Source of the DNA: Piscirickettsiaceae bacterium NZ-RLO1
Lineage (GTDB): Bacteria > Pseudomonadota > Gammaproteobacteria > Piscirickettsiales > Piscirickettsiaceae
Direction of reading: 5' to 3'
NCBI GenBank assembly: GCA_001644975.1
Contig: LVCQ01000017.1
Coordinates: 1-33,602, forward strand
Length of the DNA stretch: 33,602 bases
A program made the translations under genes and the position numbers. The notes beneath the pieces were generated by a model. It was given only the letters and a program-made list of their open reading frames with translations, was not told the DNA's origin and did no database searches. This document shows, piece by piece, positions 1 through 9,272 of the stretch; positions within the stretch are counted from its first letter, which is position 1; every line of letters starts with the position of its first letter.

Positions 1-43
1 GATTTTTTTCTTTAATCTTAATCTAAGACAAAGGTGTTATTAT

Positions 44-709
44 ATGAGCCTATACAGCTTTTTTTTCCTAGAGTTATGGTTTTATATGACATCTTTTAAG
101 CTATTATTAAAATCATTATTATTTTGTTTGATAATGATATTGTTGATTATTGTTAGCTATTTTTACGTTGATCGTAATTTGGCTACATGGATAAACCAAC
201 ATGTTTTAGCAAACTTATTCTTTAATTTATCTATTAAAATTCCAATTGTATTTTATTTATTTTCTGGTGTATCGCTGGTTATTTTAGCTTTTCTGTCTAT
301 GGTTAGGCCATTGAAAACTTGGGAAAAAACCTTGATTGTGGCAGCAGTAAGTCAATATTGTGCTATGGGCTTAAAGGTGGGGATGAAGTACTTTTTTGGT
401 CGTTATACGCCGGGGGTTTATTTTTCTGAGCATTTGTATGGTTTTAATTTTTTTCATGACGGGATGAAGTACTACTCTTTTCCTTCAGGACATACAACTG
501 CAATAATTTCTTATTTGGCCGTTATTTGGATAAGGCATAATAGAATGCTAAAAGGTTTGGTCGCTGTTTTGTCTTGTTGTGTTGGAATATCATTAATCGC
601 TTTAAATATGCACTATTTAAGTGATGTGTTAGCAGCAATAATGCTTGGTGTTATGATGGCTATATTTTCTAATCAATTGATTTTTAATCAAACGAAGTAT
701 TTTTGTTAA
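44..709 (+). CDS. PAP2-superfamily membrane phosphatase (divergent)
   Basis: Probable integral-membrane phosphatase of the PAP2 family, which removes phosphate from lipid (di)phosphates such as undecaprenyl pyrophosphate or lipid A. The 221-residue protein has about five hydrophobic segments. Motif C2 is intact (P147-S148-G149-H150), and C3 keeps H190 and D194. Two usual phosphate-binding arginines are missing: C1 reads K115-x6-T122-P123 instead of K-x6-R-P, and C3 has S183-L184 where S-R is usual. R120 could substitute in C1. The ATG at 44 has AAGGTG 7 bases upstream, which fixes the start. It is first in the polysaccharide operon, so recycling of undecaprenyl pyrophosphate released by Wzy polymerisation is a reasonable guess, but the substrate cannot be read from sequence. 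Confidence 0.85.
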   Translation: MSLYSFFFLELWFYMTSFKLLLKSLLFCLIMILLIIVSYFYVDRNLATWINQHVLANLFFNLSIKIPIVFYLFSGVSLVILAFLSMVRPLKTWEKTLIVAAVSQYCAMGLKVGMKYFFGRYTPGVYFSEHLYGFNFFHDGMKYYSFPSGHTTAIISYLAVIWIRHNRMLKGLVAVLSCCVGISLIALNMHYLSDVLAAIMLGVMMAIFSNQLIFNQTKYFC

Positions 710-786
710 AGTGCTTTAACTTGATTTTTATATTTATTCATATTATTATGTGGATTTTTCCTTCATTTTTTTGGTTATTGTTTTCT

Positions 787-1230
787 ATGTTTAATAAGAT
801 ATTGATGGTGTGTGTGGGCAATATTTGCCGCAGTCCAGTTGCAGAGGGTATGCTGCAGGCCTTTTTTAATGAGAAGAAAATTGTTAATACAATTGTAGAG
901 TCGGCAGGTATTGCTGCCTTAGTTGGCAATGCTGCAGATCCGTTTTCCTTAGAGCTTATGAGTGAGAAAGGAGTTGATATTCAGACTCATAGGGCACGTC
1001 AGCTCACCGCTGAACTGATCAAAAAGTTTGATTTAGTCCTTGTTATGGAAAATGGCCACAAAAAGCATATTGAGCAAGAGTTTCCTTTTAGTCGAGGAAA
1101 AATTCATCGTTTGGGCAGGTGGCGCAATGAAGATATTAGTGACCCCTATCAAGAACCTCGAGAGGCTTTTATTAAAATGGTTAATCATGTAGAGATTTGT
1201 TTACAAGATTGGATAGGTAAATTTTGGTAA
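787..1230 (+). CDS. wzb: Low-molecular-weight protein tyrosine phosphatase, Wzb type
   Basis: Cytoplasmic phosphatase that dephosphorylates the tyrosine kinase Wzc and so controls polysaccharide polymerisation. From the ATG at 787 the protein is 147 residues, the length of E. coli Wzb. The P-loop is C9-x5-R15-S16 within CVGNICRSP, and the general-acid loop is D119-P120-Y121. The open frame extends upstream to a TTG at 703 that overlaps the previous stop; this adds 28 residues of T-rich, hydrophobic sequence foreign to the family, so I start at 787. No clear Shine-Dalgarno precedes 787, so translation may depend on coupling. It lies directly before wza and wzc, the usual wza-wzb-wzc neighbourhood, though in a different order from E. 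coli. Confidence 0.93.
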   Translation: MFNKILMVCVGNICRSPVAEGMLQAFFNEKKIVNTIVESAGIAALVGNAADPFSLELMSEKGVDIQTHRARQLTAELIKKFDLVLVMENGHKKHIEQEFPFSRGKIHRLGRWRNEDISDPYQEPREAFIKMVNHVEICLQDWIGKFW

Positions 1231-1278
1231 AAAAATGAGTTTGTTAAAATTGAAAATTGATATTTGTAGAGAGTTGTA

Positions 1279-2424
1279 ATGAAAAAATTGTTGTTTGCAC
1301 TGCCATTGACTGCGCTATTATCTGCTTGCTCTGCGCCAGGAATGCATATGGATCAAAGTAGCTTGAGCTCGGAGCTTAATGGGCAGGGTAGGGTGATGCA
1401 ACCACATGTGCAAATAATTGATGTCCAGTTAATTCAACAAGAAATACGAGCACTAAAAGCACAATTAAGTGATACTCGAGCGAACTATAAAAAGCCTGTA
1501 GGCTTTACTGCAAAGCGCACGGGTTATCAGTATATTATTGGCTCCCAGGATGTGCTACGTATTATTGTTTGGAATCATCCTGAATTAAATAATCCTGCGA
1601 GCACACAAAGTGCGGCAAGTATTTATGATGTCGGTTTTACTGTTGATCAGCAAGGCAATATTTATTATCCATATATTGGTTCGGTGAAGGTTGTAGGGAA
1701 AACGACTGATCAAGTGCGTGCTATTTTAACTAAAAAACTGGCTGCATATGTTAAAAAGCCGCAAGTTAATGTCGTTGTGATGGCATTTAACAGCCAAAAT
1801 ATTAATATTATTGGGGCGGTGCAATCGCCCAGTGTCGTCCCAGTAACCAATGTGCCGTTGACGGTTTTAAATGCGGTGACTAAGGCGGGCGGCCCTATTA
1901 GCTGTGGTAATAATACTGATGCGCAAGGCAGTGTGGCATTATGTGCAGATGTGCAAAAAGTGGCTGTTACTCGTGGTGGTAAAACAGTGTATGTAAACTT
2001 AAATACATTGCGCTCTCCAACAGGCTCTTCGGAAAATTGGATTTTGAAAAATGGTGATGTGATTAATGTACCTAATAACAATCAATCACGAATTTTTGTC
2101 TTAGGTGCGGTGAATAAACCAGGGCCATTTAATATGGTCGATGGTAAAATGACGTTACAACAGGCCTTGGGTAATGCGGCAGGACCTAATATGTTGTCAA
2201 ATCCGGCTTATACTTATGTGATTCGTAATTATCAAAATAATCCTCAGATTTATTTGTTAGATGCACATTCTGCTGATGCGTTAATTCTAGCTAGCCGCTT
2301 TGCATTAAAGCCGCAAGATGTTGTATTTATTTCTAACTCTAAGATTGCTAACTTTAATGCGGTATTAAATCAGATTTTACCAACATTAAATACTGCAACT
2401 AGCATTAAATTCTTAACAAATTAA
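1279..2424 (+). CDS. wza: Polysaccharide export outer-membrane lipoprotein Wza
   Basis: Outer-membrane lipoprotein expected to form the octameric channel through which capsule or exopolysaccharide leaves the cell. The signal peptide ends in a lipobox L14-S15-A16-C17, so C17 should be lipidated. The poly-export (PES) domain covers about residues 82-170. It is followed by two SLBB-like beta-grasp domains at about 175-265 and 270-350; the second begins with RIFVLGAVNKPGPF. An amphipathic stretch at about 355-375 matches the C-terminal membrane helix of Wza. Length (381) is normal for the family. GAGAG lies just upstream of the ATG at 1279. The wzc stop-start junction is 16 bases downstream, so the two are co-translated partners. 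Confidence 0.95.
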   Translation: MKKLLFALPLTALLSACSAPGMHMDQSSLSSELNGQGRVMQPHVQIIDVQLIQQEIRALKAQLSDTRANYKKPVGFTAKRTGYQYIIGSQDVLRIIVWNHPELNNPASTQSAASIYDVGFTVDQQGNIYYPYIGSVKVVGKTTDQVRAILTKKLAAYVKKPQVNVVVMAFNSQNINIIGAVQSPSVVPVTNVPLTVLNAVTKAGGPISCGNNTDAQGSVALCADVQKVAVTRGGKTVYVNLNTLRSPTGSSENWILKNGDVINVPNNNQSRIFVLGAVNKPGPFNMVDGKMTLQQALGNAAGPNMLSNPAYTYVIRNYQNNPQIYLLDAHSADALILASRFALKPQDVVFISNSKIANFNAVLNQILPTLNTATSIKFLTN

Positions 2425-2440
2425 GGTGGAGCATTTAGTT

Positions 2441-4696
2441 ATGGCGACACAGTCTCAACAACCTCAAACTGATAAAATGCTTGATGTCGATGCGATTGAT
2501 ATCAAGCAATTAATCGCAACACTCTTGGATAAGAAAAAAACAATTCTAGTAACAACATTTGTATTTTTTATTGTTGCTGCATTGTATTGTTCATTTCGTG
2601 TTCCTACTTATGATACGAACATATTGCTAAATAGTGATTTAAATAGCTCTAGCGCAAGTTTATCAAGTGTTATTGGCGGGGAATTGCCTTCTATTTTGGG
2701 CGGTGATCAAGCAGCTGCCAAGGCACAGACGGAAATTAGCTTAATTCAATCGCGCAGTGTATTAGAGCCTGTGGTTAAATCGCTACATTTAGATGTTATT
2801 GCAGAGCCTGGTTATTTCCCTATTATTGGTAAAGGATTGGCTCACCGTTATGATGCTGAAAATTATGCTAATGAGTATGCAAGCCCATTAGCATGGCTTT
2901 CTAGCTTTGCTTGGGGCGGTGAAAGTATAGAGATAGGGCAGTTTGAAGTATCTACACCATTGAAAGCAAAAAAATTTACGTTAGTGAATGTGGGACAGGG
3001 GCGCTATCAACTATATGGGCCTCAGGGTGATAAGTTAGGGGTGGGCTCTGTTGGTAAGCCATTTGTGAAAGAAATTAATAGTTTTACCCGCGTTTATTTG
3101 CTTGTAAATAGCTTAAAGTCTCCTGTAGGTGTGCAGTTTAAGTTGAAAGAGCTTCATATGATGGACGCTTTACAAGCTATATCTTCAAAGTTGTCTGTTA
3201 GTTTGACTGATAAGAATACGCCGTTAATTAATCTTGGCTATACTGGATATAGCCCTGAAAAAACAGCAGAAATTTTAGACGCAATCGCTGATCAGGCAGT
3301 TCGCCAGGATATTTACCGCAAATCTGAACAAGCAGCAAAAACACTGGAATTTTTAAAACAGCGTATTCCTTCAGTGCAGCAATCAGTTTATCAGGCAGAA
3401 AAAGCACTAAATGATTATCGCAGTCAGTCTGGTAATATATCGTTAGATGCTGAGACTAAGTTGATGATGCAAAGTGTTACTGACTTAGAGTCAAAAATTT
3501 ATGACTTAAAAGTACAGAAAGCGCAGTTACTGCAGCAATTTACTGAGCGCAGTGTTCAGGTTGAGGAGGTTAATACCAGTATTGTAGCTTTAACAGAACA
3601 ATTAAAGTCATTAAATGTTCGTTTAAAAAGTTTGCCACAGGCGGACCAAGTTGCGGTTAATTTAATTCGCAATGTGAAAGTGCAAAATACAATTTATACG
3701 AGTTTAATGCAAAAAGTTCAGCAATTCGAATTATTAAAAGCAGGGACTGTTGGTGATTTGTCAGTCATTGATTATGCGAATATACCTTATAAAACCTCGA
3801 ATAAACCTACGTTATTAATTATTATTTTAGTCACTTTTATTGGCTTCTTTTTAAGTATGATTTATGTGTTTATTCGTAAGGCGTTGTTCCAAGGTATTGA
3901 AGATCCAGATGTCATTGAAAGCCGTCATGGTTTATCGGTTTTGGGTACATTATTGACGAGTCCAGCCCAGCGCCAGCAAGTTAAAGACTTTCAGAAAAAT
4001 AAGGTGATGCAATTAAAGCTGCTATCTGAGTTAGACCCTATGGATATGACAGTAGAAGCTTTACGAAGTTTACGGACAAACTTAACTTTTGAGCTTGCTG
4101 CAGCAAAAAATAATATTATTAATATCTCAGGGCCTTGTCCGAATGTTGGTAAAACATTTGTGTCTGTTAATTTGGCGCATGTTCTAAGTGAAACAGGCCA
4201 GCGTGTACTTGTTATTGATGGGGATTTGCGTCGTGGTTCGATGCATGATTATTTTGGCTTATCACGTGAGCACGGTCTTATTGACGTATTAGAAGGTAAA
4301 TTAACGCTTGATCAAGCTGTTCATAGAACACATATTGATAATTTAGATATGATGCCTACCGGTGCTTTAATTGTGAAGCATGCGGAGTTATTGATGGGTA
4401 ATAAATTAGGTGAAGTGCTTGAACAGCTGTCTTCAAATTATGATGCGGTAATTATTGATACAGCGCCTATTTTAGCAATTACTGACGCTAGCCTGGTGGC
4501 ACAATATGCTGGAACGAGTATCGTCGTATTTGCCGATACCATGCACGATGATAAAGAAATTGAGTTAACCATTAATCGTTTTGAAAAAGCAGGAGTGAAA
4601 CTAGCAGGGTTTATCTTTAATAATATGCAGCTGGCGACGACAACATTAAGCAATAAATATAAATATGCTTATCGTTATGAAGCAAGGAAAAATTAA
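2441..4696 (+). CDS. wzc: Polysaccharide copolymerase and tyrosine autokinase Wzc
   Basis: Inner-membrane protein that sets polymer length and drives export with Wza. The N-terminal Wzz domain has a transmembrane helix at about 33-52, a periplasmic coiled-coil region (about 285-405) and a second helix at about 456-478. The cytoplasmic BY-kinase domain has Walker A (G564 to T572, GPCPNVGKT), Walker A' around D593-D595 and Walker B ending at D673. The C-terminal tyrosine cluster is Y740, Y742, Y744 and Y746, the expected autophosphorylation sites reset by Wzb. A GTG at 2426 is in frame, but the ATG at 2441 has AAGGTGGA 10 bases upstream and is the better start, giving 751 residues. Confidence 0.95.
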   Translation: MATQSQQPQTDKMLDVDAIDIKQLIATLLDKKKTILVTTFVFFIVAALYCSFRVPTYDTNILLNSDLNSSSASLSSVIGGELPSILGGDQAAAKAQTEISLIQSRSVLEPVVKSLHLDVIAEPGYFPIIGKGLAHRYDAENYANEYASPLAWLSSFAWGGESIEIGQFEVSTPLKAKKFTLVNVGQGRYQLYGPQGDKLGVGSVGKPFVKEINSFTRVYLLVNSLKSPVGVQFKLKELHMMDALQAISSKLSVSLTDKNTPLINLGYTGYSPEKTAEILDAIADQAVRQDIYRKSEQAAKTLEFLKQRIPSVQQSVYQAEKALNDYRSQSGNISLDAETKLMMQSVTDLESKIYDLKVQKAQLLQQFTERSVQVEEVNTSIVALTEQLKSLNVRLKSLPQADQVAVNLIRNVKVQNTIYTSLMQKVQQFELLKAGTVGDLSVIDYANIPYKTSNKPTLLIIILVTFIGFFLSMIYVFIRKALFQGIEDPDVIESRHGLSVLGTLLTSPAQRQQVKDFQKNKVMQLKLLSELDPMDMTVEALRSLRTNLTFELAAAKNNIINISGPCPNVGKTFVSVNLAHVLSETGQRVLVIDGDLRRGSMHDYFGLSREHGLIDVLEGKLTLDQAVHRTHIDNLDMMPTGALIVKHAELLMGNKLGEVLEQLSSNYDAVIIDTAPILAITDASLVAQYAGTSIVVFADTMHDDKEIELTINRFEKAGVKLAGFIFNNMQLATTTLSNKYKYAYRYEARKN

Positions 4697-4697
4697 A

Positions 4698-5546
4698 ATG
4701 AAAGTAATTCGAAAAGCGGTATTACCTGTTGCAGGTTTAGGCACACGGTTTTTGCCCGCAACGAAAGCCACGCCTAAAGAAATGCTTCCTGTGGTTGATA
4801 AGCCATTAATTCAATACGCAGTTGAGGAAGCTGTGGCCGCAGGAATTACAGAAATTATTTTTGTAACGAGTTCTAATAAACGAGCGATAGAAGATCACTT
4901 TGATAAAAGCTTTGAGTTAGAAAGTCGTTTAGAGCACGCAGGTAAAGATAAGTTGCTTCATACTGTAAAAAATATTTTGCCAGCGGGTGTGAGTGTTTCT
5001 TATATTCGTCAATCGGAGCCTTTAGGTTTAGGCCATGCAGTATTATGCGCTAAGCCATTGGTTGGCGAAGAACCGTTTGCAGTGCTGCTTGCTGATGATC
5101 TTATCGATGGTGGGGTACAGCCATGTTTAGCACAAATGCTAGAAGCTTATCAACAAGCAGCTAATGTTTTAGCTGTGCAGCCTGTTGCGATGACAGAGGT
5201 AGATCAGTATGGTGTCGTTGCAACAGATCATCAGCAGCATATTCAGGCGATTATAGAAAAACCAACACAAGAAGAAGCCCCATCGAATTTAGCAGTGGTG
5301 GGCCGCTATATTTTAGATCATAGGATTTTTTCATATTTAGAGAGAACGCAGAAGGGCGCAGGAGGTGAAATTCAACTCACTGACGCAATTGCTGCACTGC
5401 TGGCTGAGCAATCAATTTTAGCCTATGAATTTACAGGTAAGCGTTATGATTGTGGCTCTAAAGCCGGTTTTTTAGAGGCGACGATTGCTTATGCACTGAA
5501 GCATCCAGAGCTTGCGGAGCAAGCTAAATTAAGTTTAAAAGGATAA
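4698..5546 (+). CDS. galU: UTP-glucose-1-phosphate uridylyltransferase GalU
   Basis: Makes UDP-glucose from glucose-1-phosphate and UTP, the donor for the WcaJ-like initiating transferase and for galactose branches after epimerisation. The nucleotidyltransferase signature is at the N-terminus ([20 protein letters not shown]), and the protein is 282 residues, normal for bacterial GalU. The frame opens earlier at 4665 inside wzc, but the ATG at 4698 carries AAGGA 9 bases upstream and directly follows the wzc stop, so I use it. The next gene (rmlA) begins 6 bases after the stop. This may be a second copy dedicated to the polysaccharide, as housekeeping galU genes often lie elsewhere; that cannot be checked here. 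Confidence 0.93.
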   Translation: MKVIRKAVLPVAGLGTRFLPATKATPKEMLPVVDKPLIQYAVEEAVAAGITEIIFVTSSNKRAIEDHFDKSFELESRLEHAGKDKLLHTVKNILPAGVSVSYIRQSEPLGLGHAVLCAKPLVGEEPFAVLLADDLIDGGVQPCLAQMLEAYQQAANVLAVQPVAMTEVDQYGVVATDHQQHIQAIIEKPTQEEAPSNLAVVGRYILDHRIFSYLERTQKGAGGEIQLTDAIAALLAEQSILAYEFTGKRYDCGSKAGFLEATIAYALKHPELAEQAKLSLKG

Positions 5547-5552
5547 ATATTT

Positions 5553-6425
5553 ATGAAAGGCATTATCTTAGCAGGAGGCTCAGGAACACGTTTGCATCCA
5601 GTTACTCAAGTAGTGAGTAAGCAGCTGTTGCCTATTTATGATAAGCCGATGATTTATTACCCACTGACTACGTTAATGTTAGCGGGTATTACCGAAATTT
5701 TAATAATTAGTACGCCTCATGATTTACCTCAGTTTAAAAAATTACTAGGAGATGGTTCAAAATGGGGCATTTCTTTATCTTATATGAAACAGTCAAAACC
5801 AGAAGGTTTGGCACAAGCTTTTATTCTTGGTGAAGAATTTATTGGCAATGATAAAGTGTGTTTGATTTTGGGTGATAATATTTTTTATGGCCAGGGTTTG
5901 CAAAATTTTTTCACACAGGCAATGAATCAAATAAATGGTAGTGTGGTATTTGGTTATACTGTAAATGATCCTCAGCGTTATGGTGTAGTTACACTGGATC
6001 AGTCGGGTAAAATAGAAAGCATCGAAGAAAAACCTAAGAAACCTAAATCTAATTCTGCTATTCCAGGAATTTATTTTTTTGACAATGAAGTGATTCATAT
6101 TGCTAAAGCACTTAAGCCTTCTAAACGCGGTGAGTTAGAAATAACAGATGTTCTAAAAGCTTATTTAGCGCAAGGAAAATTACAAGTGATTCAATTATGC
6201 CGAGGTTTTGCTTGGTTAGACACTGGTACTCATGATTCTTTATTAGAAGCTTCGGATTATATCGCCATTTTAGAACGTCGACAGGGCTTAAAGATTGCTT
6301 GTCCAGAAGAGATGGCCTGGCGTATGGGTTATATAAATAGTAATAAACTATTGAAATTAGCAAAAGAACTAACGAACACAACCTATGGAACTTACTTAAA
6401 GTCTCTTGTTGAGGCTGAAGTATGA
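5553..6425 (+). CDS. rmlA: Glucose-1-phosphate thymidylyltransferase RmlA
   Basis: Forms dTDP-glucose from glucose-1-phosphate and dTTP, the first step toward dTDP-deoxysugars. The N-terminus carries the family signature [11 protein letters not shown] followed by [17 protein letters not shown], and LGDNIFYG occurs near residue 108. At 290 residues it is full length. An AAAGGA Shine-Dalgarno is about 10 bases before the ATG. Its last four bases ATGA are shared with the rmlB start, so the two are translationally coupled. Note that rmlC and rmlD are absent from this operon. Confidence 0.95.
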   Translation: MKGIILAGGSGTRLHPVTQVVSKQLLPIYDKPMIYYPLTTLMLAGITEILIISTPHDLPQFKKLLGDGSKWGISLSYMKQSKPEGLAQAFILGEEFIGNDKVCLILGDNIFYGQGLQNFFTQAMNQINGSVVFGYTVNDPQRYGVVTLDQSGKIESIEEKPKKPKSNSAIPGIYFFDNEVIHIAKALKPSKRGELEITDVLKAYLAQGKLQVIQLCRGFAWLDTGTHDSLLEASDYIAILERRQGLKIACPEEMAWRMGYINSNKLLKLAKELTNTTYGTYLKSLVEAEV

Positions 6426-7429
6426 AACAGCTTTTAGTGACAGGTGGTGCAGGCTTTGTTGGCTGTAATTTTGTACGTTATATACTGAAAACATATAATT
6501 ATGTAAATATTATAAATGTAGATAAATTGACTTATGCTGGTAGTTTAAAAAATTTAAAAAATTTGCCAGATGAATCTCGTCATATTTTTGTACAGGGTGA
6601 TATTTGCGACCGTCTTTTTGTTGATCAATTATTGCATGAGCATAATATAGATACGATTGTACATTTTGCAGCTGAATCTCATGTTGATAATTCAATTAAA
6701 AATCCAAAATTATTTATAGAAACTAATATTAATGGGACTTTTAATTTATTAGACGCTGCGCGTCAGTTTTGGTTAGAAGAAAAACAATGGTTGAATAAGG
6801 CTGAATGTCGCTTTCATCATGTGTCAACAGACGAAGTATATGGGACTTTATCTAAGGATGCCCCCGCTTTTACTGAAACAACCGCTTATGCACCTAATTC
6901 ACCTTACTCAGCATCTAAGGCAGGATCTGATCATTTAGTGCGGGCATATTTCCATACTTATGGTTTGCCGGTGACGACATCAAACTGCTCAAATAACTAT
7001 GGCCCTTATCAGCACAGTGAGAAGTTAATTCCAACAGTGATTCACTCATGTTTAGCTGAGAAAAAAATTCCAATTTATGGTAATGGTTCTAATATTCGTG
7101 ATTGGCTTTATGTAGAAGATCATTGCTCTGCGATTGATAAGATTCTTCATAATGGGCGATTGGGTGAAGTGTATAATATTGGTGCGAATAATGAAGTTGA
7201 TAATCTCACGCTTGTTAAGCAGGTTTGCCAAATCTTAGATAAGAAACAGCCGCGCAAAAATGCTAACTCTTATCAAGAGTTAATTACTTATGTAACGGAT
7301 CGTGCTGGGCATGATTGGCGTTATGCGATTGATAATAAGAAAATTAAAAATGAACTGCATTGGCGGCCTGTATATAGTTTACAGGGTGCTTTGGAATTAC
7401 TAATTAATGAGAAAATTAAAGATATTTAA
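6422..7429 (+). CDS. rmlB: dTDP-glucose 4,6-dehydratase RmlB
   Basis: NAD-dependent short-chain dehydrogenase that converts dTDP-glucose to dTDP-4-keto-6-deoxyglucose in the cytoplasm. The Rossmann motif GGAGFVG is at residues 8-14. The catalytic T-D-E triad lies within VSTDEVYG near residue 139, and the YxxxK pair lies in YSASKAG near residue 164. At 335 residues it is near normal length (some family members run to about 350-360). The start overlaps rmlA by ATGA. The product would normally pass to RmlC and RmlD for rhamnose, or to an aminotransferase or reductase for other sugars. None of these is in the operon, so the sugar made is unknown. Confidence 0.94.
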   Translation: MKQLLVTGGAGFVGCNFVRYILKTYNYVNIINVDKLTYAGSLKNLKNLPDESRHIFVQGDICDRLFVDQLLHEHNIDTIVHFAAESHVDNSIKNPKLFIETNINGTFNLLDAARQFWLEEKQWLNKAECRFHHVSTDEVYGTLSKDAPAFTETTAYAPNSPYSASKAGSDHLVRAYFHTYGLPVTTSNCSNNYGPYQHSEKLIPTVIHSCLAEKKIPIYGNGSNIRDWLYVEDHCSAIDKILHNGRLGEVYNIGANNEVDNLTLVKQVCQILDKKQPRKNANSYQELITYVTDRAGHDWRYAIDNKKIKNELHWRPVYSLQGALELLINEKIKDI

Positions 7430-7448
7430 AATATAATAGGTGGTTAGA

Positions 7449-7856
7449 GTGAAAGTTGTTGTTACATTTGGCACATTTGATTTATTTCATTATGGACATT
7501 TAAGAATTCTTGAGCGTGCACGTGCATTGGGGGATAAATTAATTGTTGGAGTATCATCAGATGCTTTAAATTATAATAAAAAACAATGTTACCCTATTAC
7601 TCCACAAGAGCAAAGGCTTTCCATAGTTTTAGCCAATAAGTTTGTAGATGATGTATTTTATGAAGAAAGTTTAGAGCTTAAACGAGAATATCTTATTAGA
7701 CACGAAGCAAATACTTTGGTGATGGGAGATGATTGGAAAGGGCGTTTTGATTTTTGTAAAGATTTGTGTGAAGTGGTATACCTTCCTCGAACAAAAGATA
7801 TTTCTACTACTGATTTAAAAGCGAAAATAAAAGCATTAGAGTTTGCACTTTCTTAA
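7449..7856 (+). CDS. tagD: Glycerol-3-phosphate cytidylyltransferase (TagD type)
   Basis: Cytidylyltransferase expected to make CDP-glycerol from CTP and sn-glycerol-3-phosphate, the activated donor used for glycerol-phosphate teichoic acids. Near the N-terminus it has GTFDLFHYGH, giving the HxGH nucleotide-binding motif at residues 14-17, and near the C-terminus RTKDISTTDLK, the RT...ISTT motif of this family. At 135 residues it matches TagD of Gram-positive bacteria. A GTG at 7440 is in frame, but the GTG at 7449 has AGGTGG 5 bases upstream and is preferred. Its natural partner, a glycerophosphotransferase, is two genes downstream. Related nucleotidyltransferases use other substrates (ethanolamine phosphate, ADP-heptose), but the context favours glycerol. 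Confidence 0.87.
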   Translation: MKVVVTFGTFDLFHYGHLRILERARALGDKLIVGVSSDALNYNKKQCYPITPQEQRLSIVLANKFVDDVFYEESLELKREYLIRHEANTLVMGDDWKGRFDFCKDLCEVVYLPRTKDISTTDLKAKIKALEFALS

Positions 7857-7883
7857 TAACTTAGCAAGTAGAATTTTTTAAAA

Positions 7884-9272
7884 ATGATTAAAAATCTTTT
7901 ATATATGCTTATTTCTAATTTTGTGAAGTTGGCTTCTACAGCAGTTATATTTTTTATATTAGCACGTGTTTGGGGTGTTGAGGCCTTTGGCCAGTTTACT
8001 TATTGCTTTGCAATGATAGCGATTGTTCAAGTTGTTTTGGATTATGGCTTTAATCTACAAGTTGTTAAAGATATTAGTGAGAACAAGAAAAAAGCGACAG
8101 ATATTATACAAAAAAGCTTAACTGTGAAACATATAATTACTTTTTTAGTATATATTTTTTCTTGGTTAATATTATGCTTTTATGATAAAAGTAGCAATTT
8201 TAATATGCTTTATTTTTTATTATTAGTTAGTATAACGTTAAACTCATATGCTAATTATTTCTTATATCCTTCACAAGCAGAAGAAAAGTTCAAGATCGTT
8301 TCTGTGGTGATGTTAATTTATAATATCAGCTTTGTTATAATTATTGGTCTGGCTTTATTATTTGGGTATCGAACACTAATCGATGTTGCTGCTGTATTTG
8401 CCTTGGCTAGATTAGTCCCATTTTTAATTTGTATTTTTTTAATAAAAAAACATTATCCTGCTGTTCAGCTTTTGGCGTTAAGAACTAAGGGTTCTTGGCA
8501 GTACTTTAAAAAAAGCTTGTCATATGGGATTTTAGTTTTTTTTAGTATGGCATATTTTCAGATGGATACTTTATTCATAAATCATTTTCTTGGCACTAGA
8601 GCTGTTGGTTTATATCAGGCAGGCGTGCGTATCTTGGTTGCATCTCTATTTATTGTTGATGTATTTAATAGTGTGTATCTACCTAAAGCAATTAATATAA
8701 AAAATAATATAAAGAAGTTGATTGAGTATCAGTCTCAGACAACCCACTACTTTTCATTGATTAGCTTAGCTGGTGTTTCTATTTGTGTGCTTTTTCCAAA
8801 CTTTATAACAGTGCTTTTATATGGTAATTCATACATAGAGTTAGCTAATTATTTGCCATTGTTTTCTTTGTTAATTACTTTCCGCTATATAGGCTCTACT
8901 TATGGGTTATTGGTCACGGTATTTGATGCGCAACGGTTAAGGTGCTTGCTGGTTGGTGGGGCTTTGCTTGTTAATGTACTTTTAAGTATTATTTTGATTC
9001 CCAGGTATTTTTTATATGGTGGGTTAGTTGCAGCGTTAATAACTTTGATTTTTTTGAATTTTGGCTACTTTATGTTCTCTTTATATAGAGTTAAATCGAT
9101 TTACTTAAAAGCAGATACATTGCTTGTATTAACTGCTTTAATCGCTTCTGTATTTGCTTTTTATTTTAGCTTAGGAGGTTGGTTAGTTGCTCTTAGTTTA
9201 TCTTTAGGCTGGGTGGCTGCAATTCGTAAAAAAGATATTTTATTTATTAGTAGAAGGTTGAGTTTAATATGA
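7884..9272 (+). CDS. wzx: Wzx-type polysaccharide flippase
   Basis: Inner-membrane flippase of the polysaccharide transporter (PST/MVF) group, expected to move the undecaprenyl-linked repeat unit to the periplasmic face. It has 462 residues and about 12-14 hydrophobic segments. The N-terminus resembles the polysaccharide synthesis domain (KLASTAVIFFILARVWGVEA, then a G-x-F-T-Y stretch). No strong Shine-Dalgarno is seen before the ATG. The stop overlaps the next start by ATGA. The gene is visibly more A/T-rich than wza or galU, as is common for serotype-specific genes. Substrate specificity cannot be predicted. It is distinguished from Wzy by its length and even spread of helices. Confidence 0.87.
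   Translation: MIKNLLYMLISNFVKLASTAVIFFILARVWGVEAFGQFTYCFAMIAIVQVVLDYGFNLQVVKDISENKKKATDIIQKSLTVKHIITFLVYIFSWLILCFYDKSSNFNMLYFLLLVSITLNSYANYFLYPSQAEEKFKIVSVVMLIYNISFVIIIGLALLFGYRTLIDVAAVFALARLVPFLICIFLIKKHYPAVQLLALRTKGSWQYFKKSLSYGILVFFSMAYFQMDTLFINHFLGTRAVGLYQAGVRILVASLFIVDVFNSVYLPKAINIKNNIKKLIEYQSQTTHYFSLISLAGVSICVLFPNFITVLLYGNSYIELANYLPLFSLLITFRYIGSTYGLLVTVFDAQRLRCLLVGGALLVNVLLSIILIPRYFLYGGLVAALITLIFLNFGYFMFSLYRVKSIYLKADTLLVLTALIASVFAFYFSLGGWLVALSLSLGWVAAIRKKDILFISRRLSLI

Noticed and set aside
703-786. N-terminal extension of Wzb with a membrane-like helix, starting at TTG 703
   Set aside because: The extension has no ribosome site and no counterpart in the family, and it comes from T-rich spacer; starting at 787 gives exactly the usual 147 residues.
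1710-2081. 123-codon open frame on the - strand inside wza
   Set aside because: It is antisense to the conserved PES/SLBB region, has no ribosome site and no family resemblance.
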